From: Microbacterium imperiale
GTDB taxonomy: Bacteria > Actinomycetota > Actinomycetes > Actinomycetales > Microbacteriaceae
NCBI RefSeq assembly: GCF_017876655.1
Contig: NZ_JAGIOK010000001.1
Location: 2,480,001-2,544,000 of the forward strand
Direction of reading: 5' to 3'
Length of the DNA stretch: 64,000 bases
Under the pieces are notes generated by a model. That model was not told the origin of the DNA. It saw nothing but the letters and a program-made list of their open reading frames with translations, and ran no database searches. The translations under genes and the position numbers were made by a program. Positions 15,183 to 22,140 of this stretch are shown here, piece by piece. Within the stretch, counting starts at the first letter, position 1. Each line of letters begins with the position of its first letter.

Positions 15183-16643
15183 ATGTCCAAAGCCTCTCCA
15201 CTCCGAACCGACGTCCTCGCGACTAGCGAGGTGTTCAACCCGGGCCAGTTCCCTCGTCACACATATAGTCCGCGGGCGACCGAAGAGAGTGCAGTCAACA
15301 GCTGGTGGGTTGACCGTGGCAAGATCCTCGTCGTCAACGGCCCCTCGAAAACCGGCAAGACGGTGCTGGTGCAGAAGCTGCTTGGGCAACACAATCCGAT
15401 ATGGATTGATGGTCACGGGCTCACCTCCACCAGCGTGATGTGGGCGCGCATCGCTGACCAGCTGGGTCTCTTCACCGGTGTGGAGCGATCCACGGCCCAG
15501 GCCGAACAGATTGGCGCGACTGTCGCCTCGCAGGTGGGGCTGTCCGGGACGAATGTGTCTGCTGGCGCGACAGTCGAAGAGTCCTCGGCACACGACGTTA
15601 GGTTTACCGTCGAGCGGCCGATCGAACTCGTCGTGCGCGAAGCTCTACTGGGCACCGAACGACCCCTGGTTATCGATGACATCCACTTCGTCGCGCGCGA
15701 TACGCAGGAGGAGATCATCAAGGCCCTGAAGCCGCTCGTGTTCGGTTCTCAAACGGCGGCGGGTCGTCGAGTCGTCTTCATCTCGATTGGGAACCGCGTC
15801 ATCAACGTGCTCACCAGCCTGGATGACATGCGCGGCCGGATGCTTCCGCTAGCTGTTGACTACTGGAATACAGACGAGCTGACGCGCATTGCGCGTGACG
15901 GGTTCGTGAAGCTGCGCGTCGTTGATGCAGACAACACCCTCGCGACGAGGCTTGCAGAGCAGAGCTTCGGTAGTCCTCAATTAATGCAGCAACTGTGTAG
16001 AGAACTCGTCTCCGGGCCCCCGAACGATATCTCGAGTGAGCTCGCCGAAGTGAGAGAGCTCGACGCGCCCAGTGATTGGAAGGAGTTCTTCGAAGGGCAG
16101 TTGCTTGATGACATCAAAGGCTGGGTTACGAAGCTCGCCAAGGGTCCCGAGACGCGTGGAAGCGACCGAAAGCTCGTCCCGCTTAAGTCGGGACAATCTG
16201 TTGATGGGTACCAACTGATTCTTCGCGCCGTAGCTAGTACCGGGCCCAAGCTCGAGTTGACGAAGGACGAGCTTCGCTCCGCGATAGGTTCGATCGTCGC
16301 GATCGACCCACCTCCGAAGACCGTCCCAACCGCGACTATCAAGAACATGTCCCTCATCGCTGCTACCAAGCTATTGGAGAAGCTTCCGTCGCTCCAGGCA
16401 CTGCAAGCGGAGATCGAAGCGGGAATGGACCCGTACGCTCGCGCAGATCTTCAACCTGTACTTGAGTACAGAGACTCGGGCGCTACCTCGGTGTTCACGA
16501 TCACGGATCCGTTCTTTGCCTACTATCTGGCCTGGGGGATCGAGGGGTTGCTCGCCGAGATCAACGCGCCCACGCCGACGGCGACCACGAGAAGCGCTGA
16601 GGAGGCAAAGGTAGAAGCAGAAGAGTGGGGCGACCTTGGCTAG
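15183..16643 (+). CDS. P-loop ATPase (STAND/AAA-like) of a possible defence pair
   Basis: A 486-residue protein. Walker A is GPSKTGKT at residues 53-60, Walker B is LVIDD at 162-166 followed by IHF, and a sensor-1 like strand is RRVVFISIG near 195-203. WNTDELTRIA (near 228) and SFGSPQLMQQLCREL (near 276-290) match the lid helices of STAND/MNS-type ATPases. The C-terminal part ends in a winged-helix-like segment with ITDPFFAYYLAW, known from such ATPases. The ATG at 15,183 is chosen over an upstream frame extension to 15,123. It stands opposite the Ala/Gly-rich protein gene and ends 18 bases before repeat copy B. Substrate and trigger are unknown. Confidence 0.75.
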   Translation: MSKASPLRTDVLATSEVFNPGQFPRHTYSPRATEESAVNSWWVDRGKILVVNGPSKTGKTVLVQKLLGQHNPIWIDGHGLTSTSVMWARIADQLGLFTGVERSTAQAEQIGATVASQVGLSGTNVSAGATVEESSAHDVRFTVERPIELVVREALLGTERPLVIDDIHFVARDTQEEIIKALKPLVFGSQTAAGRRVVFISIGNRVINVLTSLDDMRGRMLPLAVDYWNTDELTRIARDGFVKLRVVDADNTLATRLAEQSFGSPQLMQQLCRELVSGPPNDISSELAEVRELDAPSDWKEFFEGQLLDDIKGWVTKLAKGPETRGSDRKLVPLKSGQSVDGYQLILRAVASTGPKLELTKDELRSAIGSIVAIDPPPKTVPTATIKNMSLIAATKLLEKLPSLQALQAEIEAGMDPYARADLQPVLEYRDSGATSVFTITDPFFAYYLAWGIEGLLAEINAPTPTATTRSAEEAKVEAEEWGDLG

Positions 16644-16660
16644 CGTCCGAGCCGCGAATC

Positions 16661-16740
16661 GGGGAGCGACGCAGGAGTACAGTGACTCCCACGCCGCTCC
16701 CCTGTTGCGATGGATTACCGAGTGATCCCGACGCCGGTGG
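16661..16740 (+). repeat. 80-bp direct repeat, copy B, with internal hairpin
   Basis: This is the second copy of the block at 291-370, exactly 16,370 bases away and in the same direction. The hairpin is kept, and one base pair changes on both sides (outer A-T in copy A, G-C here), which suggests selection for structure. It lies between the stop of the ATPase gene and the ATG of the broken MarR-like gene, and its last 31 bases encode the first codons of that gene. Confidence 0.75.
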
Positions 16741-17091
16741 ACGCCGAGGCGAACAGTCTCACGCCTATGCAGGCCCGCGTGCTCGGGCTACTCAGCCACG
16801 GGCCGGTGCGCGTGGCCGACCTCGACATCGAGAAGATGGCCCTCACCGGTCTCGTCGACCGCGCCGAGGCCAAGGGCCCTCATGGCTCGCGAAGCCGTCC
16901 CCGGCAACCGGCGCTCCATCAATGTGATCGCGACCGAAGCTGGACAATTGGCATCCGCCGCGTTCTGCGCTCAGCCATATGCGGCGCTGGAGGCCGTGGT
17001 GGAGGCCGTGCCAGCCTCTGAGCCCGGCGCTGTCCGCGCTGGTTTAGTCGCGCGGGTTAGCGCCAGCGCGAGAGGGTCCGCCCTCAGCTGA
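16710..17091 (+). pseudogene. MarR-like winged-helix regulator, broken by a 1-base frameshift
   Basis: The first frame gives LTPMQARVLGLLSHGPVRVA (helix-turn-helix approach) and LVDRAEAKG, then goes off into Arg-rich nonsense. The next frame continues with LMAREAVPGNRRSINVIATE followed by AG, which is exactly the wing of a MarR protein. Removing one C from the run GGGCCC near 16,878 joins the two frames into about 127 residues. Either the gene has decayed or the sequence has a one-base error. The start lies inside repeat copy B. Confidence 0.7.
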
Positions 17092-17113
17092 GCCCTAGTG
17101 CAGTGCGAAATCG

Positions 17114-17132
17114 CTGCCACGTTTCTGCCACG
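17114..17132 (+). repeat. tandem CTGCCACG repeats near the element end
   Basis: CTGCCACG occurs at 17,114-17,121 and again at 17,125-17,132, an 11-base period (about one helical turn). It lies about 100 bases inside the right attachment site. Such direct repeats are typical arm-type binding sites for tyrosine integrases, but no integrase is in the window to compare with. The rest of 17,092-17,229 shows no gene. Confidence 0.35.
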
Positions 17133-17229
17133 AATCGAACCGAACCGACCTGATCGAAGCGGTAGTCTGCGACATCAGAACCCGCGGAATCACGCGGTTT
17201 CAGTTGACCTCGATTGTCATCGGCGCGAT

Positions 17230-17252
17230 TTCAAATCCCTCCGTCTCCGCCA
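17230..17252 (+). other. attR: 3' end of a tRNA gene (probably tRNA-Ser)
   Basis: The sequence reads as the end of a tRNA: T-loop TTCAAAT, T-stem strand CCCTC, acceptor strand CGTCTCC, discriminator G and encoded CCA. The upstream base context (GCGA) does not pair with CCCTC, so the rest of the tRNA is absent. A tRNA terminator follows. This is what is left at the far side when an element integrates into a tRNA 3' end. Discriminator G and the acceptor sequence suggest tRNA-Ser; the intact tRNA should start near GGAGACG at the left end of the element. Confidence 0.8.
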
Positions 17253-17257
17253 CCGCG

Positions 17258-17282
17258 AAGCCCCCGGTCCGCCGGGGGCTTT
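17258..17282 (+). terminator. rho-independent terminator of the original tRNA
   Basis: A perfect 10-bp stem (AAGCCCCCGG with CCGGGGGCTT) around a four-base loop is followed by T. It lies five bases after the tRNA CCA, the normal place for a tRNA terminator. It may also insulate the element from the chromosomal gene at 17,341. Confidence 0.85.
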
Positions 17283-17340
17283 CGTGCTTCTCGCCCGGCG
17301 TCACGGGCGGCCGCAGGCGCCGGGTGACTAGCGTGAGGGC

Positions 17341-18418
17341 ATGGACACCCCCTACGTGCGGATCGACGCCGGCGTGCTCGCGCGCAACATCGACCGGATG
17401 GCCGCTGCCACCCGCGAGCGCGGTCTCGCGCTGCGTCCGCACGCGAAGACGCACAAGATTCCGCGCATCGCCCAGATGCAGCTCGACGCCGGCGCGGTCG
17501 GACTCACCGTCGCCACGATCGGCGAGGCCGAGGTGTTCGTCGCACACGGCGCGACCGACGTCTTCACCGCGTATCCGCTGTGGCTGACCCCGGATCGCGC
17601 CGCTCGGCTCGAGCGGCTCGCGCGGTCGGCGCGCGTGTCGTTCGGCGTCGACTCCGTCGAGGGCGCCGCCCACGCGGCCCGGACGCTCGGCGCGGCGGCG
17701 CCTCGGCTCGAGGTCCTCGTCGAGGTCGACAGCGGGCACCACCGCAGCGGAGCGGCGCCGGAGGATGCGGCATCCGTCGCCGAGGCGGCGCGGGCGGGCG
17801 GGCTGCGCGTGGCCGGGGTCTTCACGTTCCCGGGGCACAGTTACGCGCCGGGGGCTCCCGAGCAGGCGGCGATCCAGGAGCGCGAGGCGCTGCGCACCGC
17901 AGCGGCGGGGCTCGAGGCCGCCGGCTTCACGGTGGAGCGCCGCAGCGGAGGATCGACCCCGAGCGTGCTGGCGACCGCTGCGGATGGCGCGACCGAGGTG
18001 CGGCCGGGTGTCTACGTGTTCGGCGACGCCCAACAGCTCGCGCTGGGGCGGTGCGACCCGGACGACATCGCGCTCGCTCACCGTCGTCGCGACCGTCGTC
18101 AGCCGGCACGCCGGTCCGGATGGCGCGACGCACCTCGTCCTCGACGCGGGCAGCAAGGTGCTCGGCAGCGACCGGCCCGCCTGGGCCCCGGGCTACGGGC
18201 GCATCGCGGGGCAGCCCGAGGCGGTCATCGTGGCGCTGTCGGAGCACCACGCGACGGTGTCATGGCCCGCCGATGAGCCGGTGCCCGCGCTGGGGAGCCT
18301 GCTCGACGTCATCCCGAACCACGTGTGTCTCGTGCTCAACCTCGTCGACGAGGTCGTCGCGGTCACGGCATCCGGCAGCGAGCGGTGGCCCGTCGCCGCG
18401 CGCGGCAAGAACGGCTGA
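17341..18418 (+). pseudogene. D-threonine aldolase/D-serine dehydratase-like PLP enzyme, frameshifted
   Basis: The family is an alanine-racemase-fold PLP enzyme that also binds a metal ion and acts on D-3-hydroxy amino acids. The PLP lysine motif RPHAKTHK (residues 37-44), DSGHHRSG, RRSGGSTPS and RPGVYVFGDAQQLAL are present in the first frame. Near 18,073 the frame must shift by one base; the second frame then gives ATHLVLDAGSKVLGSDRP and the metal-site segment PNHVCLVLNLVDEV to the stop at 18,418. Joined, the protein would have about 358 residues, the normal length. Either a recent inactivating mutation or a sequence error near GCTCGCTCACC. Confidence 0.8.
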
Positions 18419-18436
18419 CGCCGGGGCGGATGCCGG

Positions 18437-19402
18437 TCAGCGGCCGGCCGGCGCGGCGGTCGAGGACCGGACGATCAGCTGCGAGTTGAGCGTCACGGTC
18501 TCGGGAGCGGCCCCGCCCGTCAGGGCCTGCAGCAGCAGGTCGACCGCGAGCGCACCGCACCGGTCGATGGGCATGCGGACGGTCGTGAGGCCCGGCGTCA
18601 CCGCCCCCGCGAGGTCGATGTCGTCGATCCCCACGATGCTGACGTCGTCGGGGCACGCGATCCCCATCTCGGACATGCCCGCCTCGACACCGAGGGCGAC
18701 GAGGTCGTTGTACGCGATGACGGCTGTCGCGCCGCTCGCGGAGGCCGGCGCGGCTGCGGCCCGGCCGCCCTGAATGGACGCGGCATGGTGACTGAGGCGC
18801 GTGAGACGGATGCCGTGGCGTTCGCACGCCCGGGCGATGGCGTCGGCACGGCGGACGTCGGCCCACGACCCGCGGGGGCCGGAGGCGTACGCGATGTGGT
18901 CGTGGCCGAGGGCGGCGAGGTGCTCGACGGCCTGGGTGGGTCCGTGCTCGGTGTCCATGAGCACGCTCGGCAGCGGTTCGATGAGGCGGTTCACGACGAC
19001 GCAGGGCGTGCTGCCGACCAGCTGGAGGACGTCGTCGTCGGGCAGACGCGGCGAGCACAGCAGCATGCCGTCGAGCTCGCGAGCCCGCTCGATCTGCTCG
19101 CGTTCGCGGCGCGGGTCCTCGTCGGCGTCGAACACGACGGTGCGGTGCCGGCCGTGCCACGCCTGGCCCTGGATCGCCTTGAGCGTCGTCGCATAGACCG
19201 GGTTGGCGACGTCGGGGAAGACGACGCCGATCGTGCGGCGCGCCGTGCCCGCCTGAGGGTTGGCGTACCCGAGTTCGCCGGCCGCGACGAGCACGCGCTC
19301 ACGGGTCGCGGCGGCGAGACGATCGGGTTCGCCGAACGCGCGCGACGCCGTCGCCACGGACACTCCGGCCCGTCGTGCCACGTCGGTCAAAGTCGCTGCC
19401 AC
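18437..19402 (-). CDS. LacI-family repressor of the gulonate/mannonate operon
   Basis: A 321-residue repressor. The helix-turn-helix is at the extreme N-terminus (ATLTDVARRAGVSVATASRA), followed by a periplasmic-binding-protein-like sensor domain (RRTIGVVFPDVANPVYATTL onwards) that binds a sugar or sugar acid. The GTG at 19,402 is chosen because AAGGA lies 12 bases upstream and LacI proteins start just before this motif; a TTG at 19,465 and an ATG at 19,441 are also in frame. It is divergent from the sugar-acid operon and should repress it until its inducer (perhaps gulonate, mannonate or KDG) appears. Confidence 0.9.
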   Translation of the reverse strand: MAATLTDVARRAGVSVATASRAFGEPDRLAAATRERVLVAAGELGYANPQAGTARRTIGVVFPDVANPVYATTLKAIQGQAWHGRHRTVVFDADEDPRREREQIERARELDGMLLCSPRLPDDDVLQLVGSTPCVVVNRLIEPLPSVLMDTEHGPTQAVEHLAALGHDHIAYASGPRGSWADVRRADAIARACERHGIRLTRLSHHAASIQGGRAAAAPASASGATAVIAYNDLVALGVEAGMSEMGIACPDDVSIVGIDDIDLAGAVTPGLTTVRMPIDRCGALAVDLLLQALTGGAAPETVTLNSQLIVRSSTAAPAGR

Positions 19403-19458
19403 GCTCGCCCCGTCCTTCCTCGCCCTCCCATGATCCTGCATCTCGGCGATGTAAGAGG

Positions 19459-19476
19459 TTGACAACGTTGTACAAA
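19459..19476. promoter_or_regulatory. LacI-type operator overlapping a -35 box
   Basis: ACAACGTTGT (19,462-19,471) is a perfect 10-bp palindrome with the central CG typical of LacI operators, within TTGACAACGTTGTACAA. TTGACA (19,460-19,465) reads as a -35 box for the plus-strand operon, so a bound repressor would block RNA polymerase. The -10 box is weak. Confidence 0.65.
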
Positions 19477-19494
19477 CCCCGCACCATTGTTTCC

Positions 19495-19554
19495 ATGACG
19501 ATCATCGCCGATCTCCCGCCGCAGTGCGCCGCCGCCGAGAGCACCCGCACATGA
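19495..19554 (+). CDS. possible 19-residue leader peptide before the dehydrogenase gene
   Basis: An ATG at 19,495 opens a 19-codon frame (MTIIADLPPQCAAAESTRT) whose TGA overlaps the ATG of the dehydrogenase gene (ATGA). It could couple translation into the operon. No good ribosome binding site is seen before it, so it may be chance. Confidence 0.3.
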   Translation: MTIIADLPPQCAAAESTRT

Positions 19555-21077
19555 CCGGCGGCACCGCCCGGCTCGGTCGCAGCCGGCACGGCGACATCGC
19601 CGTCCGTCCGGCGCCTCGTGCCGCCGGCATCCTGCACCTCGGGCTCGGCAGCTTCCACCGTGCGCACCAGGCCGCCTACACCGCTGCGGCGATGGACGCG
19701 CAGGGCGGCGACTGGGGGATCGTCGGGGTCGCCTCGCGCTCGCGCGGCATCGTCGAGGCGCTGCGCGCGCAGGACATGCTCTACGCGGTCGCCACGATCG
19801 CGCCGGGTTCGACGGCGCTGAGCATCCCGGGCGTCCACACCGACGCGTACGTCGCGGCGGACGACCCCGAGCGGGTCGTGGCCGACCTCGCCGACGCCCG
19901 CATCCGCATCGCGACGCTCACCGTCACCGAGCACGGCTACAGCTACTCGCCCGCCACGCAGCACCTCGACATCGACGATCCGGTCGTCCGAGCCGACCTC
20001 GGCGGGGGGACGCCGCGCTCGACGATCGGGCAGCTCGCTCGCGGGCTGCAGCGGCGCGCGAGCAGCGGGGGCGCGCCGATCGCGATCCTCAGCTGCGACA
20101 ATCTCGCGTCGAACGGCACGCACACCGAGAAGCTCGTGCGCGAGTTCCTCGCGGCGCTGCCGGCATCCGAGGGCGCCGAGACGCTGGCCTACCTCGACGC
20201 GGCCGTGACGTTCCCCTCGAGCATGGTCGACCGCATCGTGCCGGCCACGACTCCGCGGCTGCGCGACGAGGTGAGTGCGCTGCTCGGTGTGCGCGACGAC
20301 GTCCCGGTGCCCGCGGAACCGTTCACGATGTGGGCCATCGAAGACCGTTTCGCCGGAGGCCGCCCCGCGTGGGAGGCCGGCGGTGCCGTCTTCACCGACG
20401 AGGTCGGCCAGTACGAGCAGCTCAAGGTGCGGCTCCTCAACGGCACTCACTCGCTCATCGCCTATCTCGGCGCCCTGTCGGGGGCCGCGACGATCCCCGA
20501 GGCGATCGGATCGGCGGGGATCGAAGCCGCCGCGCGAGCGGTGCTGCGCGACGAGTACGAGCCCTCGGTCGACGTGCCCGCGGCGGTGGACGTCCGCGAG
20601 TACGAACGGCAGCTCTTCGAGCGCTGGGGCAACAGCGCGCTGGGCCACCGCACGACGCAGGTCGGGTCGGACGGCTCGGTCAAGCTCGGCCAGCGGATCC
20701 CCGAGCCGGCGCTGCAGGCGCTCGACGCCGGACGGATGCCGCACCTCATCGCCCTGACCGTCGCCGGTTACCTCTCCTGCATCGCGCCGCTGCCGGGAAC
20801 CGACCCCGGTGAGCATGCGCGCGCCATGACCGATCCCGCCCGCGCCGGACTGGCCGATCTCGCCGCGTCCGCGCGCGATGGGCGCGACCTGGCTCAGCGC
20901 GTCGTCGGCGAGCGCCGCCTCTTCGGCGAGCGTCTGGCCGAGCGCGACGCGTTCATCGATCGCGTGGGACAGCTCGTCGACACGATCGCGCGCCACGGGG
21001 TGGCCGCTGCCATCGATGATTGCGTCGGCGCATCGTCCGCCGCATCCGACACCACGACGAAGGAGCACCGAGCATGA
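19551..21077 (+). CDS. uxuB: mannitol-dehydrogenase-family oxidoreductase, likely D-mannonate/fructuronate oxidoreductase
   Basis: A 508-residue long-chain polyol dehydrogenase, NAD-dependent. The N-terminal nucleotide-binding region is GILHLGLGSFHRAHQAAY, and the catalytic signature is LKVRLLNGTHSLIAYLG (conserved Lys, Asn and His) in the C-terminal half. Family members interconvert mannitol/fructose, mannonate/fructuronate or altronate/tagaturonate. Beside mannonate dehydratase and KDG-processing genes, D-fructuronate to D-mannonate (UxuB) is the best choice. It is the first large gene of the LacI-controlled operon and overlaps the next gene by four bases. Confidence 0.8.
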   Translation: MTGGTARLGRSRHGDIAVRPAPRAAGILHLGLGSFHRAHQAAYTAAAMDAQGGDWGIVGVASRSRGIVEALRAQDMLYAVATIAPGSTALSIPGVHTDAYVAADDPERVVADLADARIRIATLTVTEHGYSYSPATQHLDIDDPVVRADLGGGTPRSTIGQLARGLQRRASSGGAPIAILSCDNLASNGTHTEKLVREFLAALPASEGAETLAYLDAAVTFPSSMVDRIVPATTPRLRDEVSALLGVRDDVPVPAEPFTMWAIEDRFAGGRPAWEAGGAVFTDEVGQYEQLKVRLLNGTHSLIAYLGALSGAATIPEAIGSAGIEAAARAVLRDEYEPSVDVPAAVDVREYERQLFERWGNSALGHRTTQVGSDGSVKLGQRIPEPALQALDAGRMPHLIALTVAGYLSCIAPLPGTDPGEHARAMTDPARAGLADLAASARDGRDLAQRVVGERRLFGERLAERDAFIDRVGQLVDTIARHGVAAAIDDCVGASSAASDTTTKEHRA

Positions 21078-22078
21078 AGGCTCTCGCGATCCACGCCAGC
21101 GAGGACGTCCGCTGGGAGGAGCGCAGCGTGCCCGAGCCGGGCGCCGGCGAGGTGCGCCTGCGCGTCGGCTTCGTCGGCATCTGCGGTTCTGACCTGCACT
21201 ACTACTTCCACGGGGCCAACGGCGAGTACACGATCCGTGAGCCCCTGACCCCGGGCCACGAGCTGTCGGGAGTCGTCGACGCCGACCCTTCGGGGCGACT
21301 GGCCCCGGGCACGCCCGTGACGGTGCACCCGGCGCGCTTCGGTCCGGCCACGCCCGGCCTCGAGGAACACCCGCACCTGCGCGCGGGCGGCGACTACCTC
21401 GGCAGCGCCGCGGCGGATCCCCACCGCCAGGGCGGGGCGGCGGAGTACCTGATCGTCGAGGAGCACATGGTGCGCGTGCTGCCCGAGGGTCTGCCCCTCG
21501 AGCGCGCCGCGCTCGCCGAGCCGCTCGCGGTCGCGCTGCACGCGGTCGGGCTCGCGGGAGAGCTCGTGGGCAAGCGCGTGCTCGTCATCGGCGCGGGCCC
21601 CATCGGGCTGCTCGTCGCGGCGGCGGCGCATCGCGCCGGCGCCGGCGTCGTGGCCGCGAGCGACGTGCGGAGCGAGCCCCTCGAGCGCGCCCGGTCGCTC
21701 GGCGCGAGCGAGCTCTTCCTCGTCGGCACCGACACGATCGCCGACGAGTCGTTCGACGTCGTCTTCGAGTGCTCCGGCGTCGCGCCGGCGCTCACCCAGG
21801 CGGTCCGCGCCGCCCGGCGAGCCGGCACCGTCGTCCAGGTCGGCATGCTCGCCAACGCCGAGATCGGCGTCAACCTGGCGCCGATGCTCGCGAAGGAGCT
21901 GACGCTGCGCGGCGCCTTCCGCTTCACCGACGAGATCGACACCGCGGTGGCGATGCTCGCGGAGTCCGACGCATTCGACGCGGTCGTCTCGCATGTCGTG
22001 CCCGCCGCCGAAGCGGTCCGCGCGTTCGAGCTCGCCCGCGATTCTTCCCTCTCGGCGAAGGTCCTCCTCGCCCTCTGA
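21074..22078 (+). CDS. L-idonate/L-gulonate 5-dehydrogenase-like (RspB/IdnD family)
   Basis: A 334-residue medium-chain dehydrogenase. The catalytic-zinc part is GICGSDLHYYF followed by PGHELSG, and the NAD(P)-binding motif is GAGPIGLLVAAAA. YLGSAAADPHRQGGAAEYL resembles the L-idonate 5-dehydrogenase subgroup. The lobe that normally carries four Cys for structural zinc has none. It oxidises C5 of a hexonate: L-idonate to 5-ketogluconate, or L-gulonate to D-fructuronate. With uxuB-like and manD genes around it, the L-gulonate reaction fits best, as known for RspB-type enzymes paired with RspA. It overlaps uxuB by ATGA. Confidence 0.75.
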   Translation: MKALAIHASEDVRWEERSVPEPGAGEVRLRVGFVGICGSDLHYYFHGANGEYTIREPLTPGHELSGVVDADPSGRLAPGTPVTVHPARFGPATPGLEEHPHLRAGGDYLGSAAADPHRQGGAAEYLIVEEHMVRVLPEGLPLERAALAEPLAVALHAVGLAGELVGKRVLVIGAGPIGLLVAAAAHRAGAGVVAASDVRSEPLERARSLGASELFLVGTDTIADESFDVVFECSGVAPALTQAVRAARRAGTVVQVGMLANAEIGVNLAPMLAKELTLRGAFRFTDEIDTAVAMLAESDAFDAVVSHVVPAAEAVRAFELARDSSLSAKVLLAL

Positions 22079-22140
22079 CCCCGAAGTCTCGTCCGCCACC
22101 CACGGACACCAGACGCGCATCACTACGAAGGAGTATTCCG

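Larger units (their letters stand above)
1..17252. mobile_element. right part of an integrative conjugative element (left end outside window)
   Basis: The stretch carries a full conjugation/type IV secretion operon on the minus strand, accessory genes of element type (SSB, ParA-like ATPase, DUF4913, restriction gene), and ends exactly at a CCA-containing tRNA 3' end followed by a tRNA-type terminator. Chromosomal metabolic genes begin directly after it. Integrase, excisionase, relaxase and the intact tRNA are not visible, so they are inferred to lie to the left of base 1. The right boundary is seen in sequence; the integrative mode is inference from the tRNA fragment. Confidence 0.8.

Noticed and set aside
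15069..15593. N-terminal extension of the Ala/Gly-rich protein up to 15,593
   Set aside because: It would overlap the divergent ATPase gene, has no coding character, and a GGAGG-supported GTG start exists at 15,068.
17230..17252. An intact tRNA gene at the element boundary
   Set aside because: Only the T-loop, T-stem 3' strand, acceptor 3' strand and CCA are present; no 5' acceptor, D-arm or anticodon arm lies upstream.
1..17252. Integrase, excisionase or relaxase gene of the element
   Set aside because: No frame in this stretch carries tyrosine or serine recombinase motifs or a relaxase HUH motif; they must lie left of the window.
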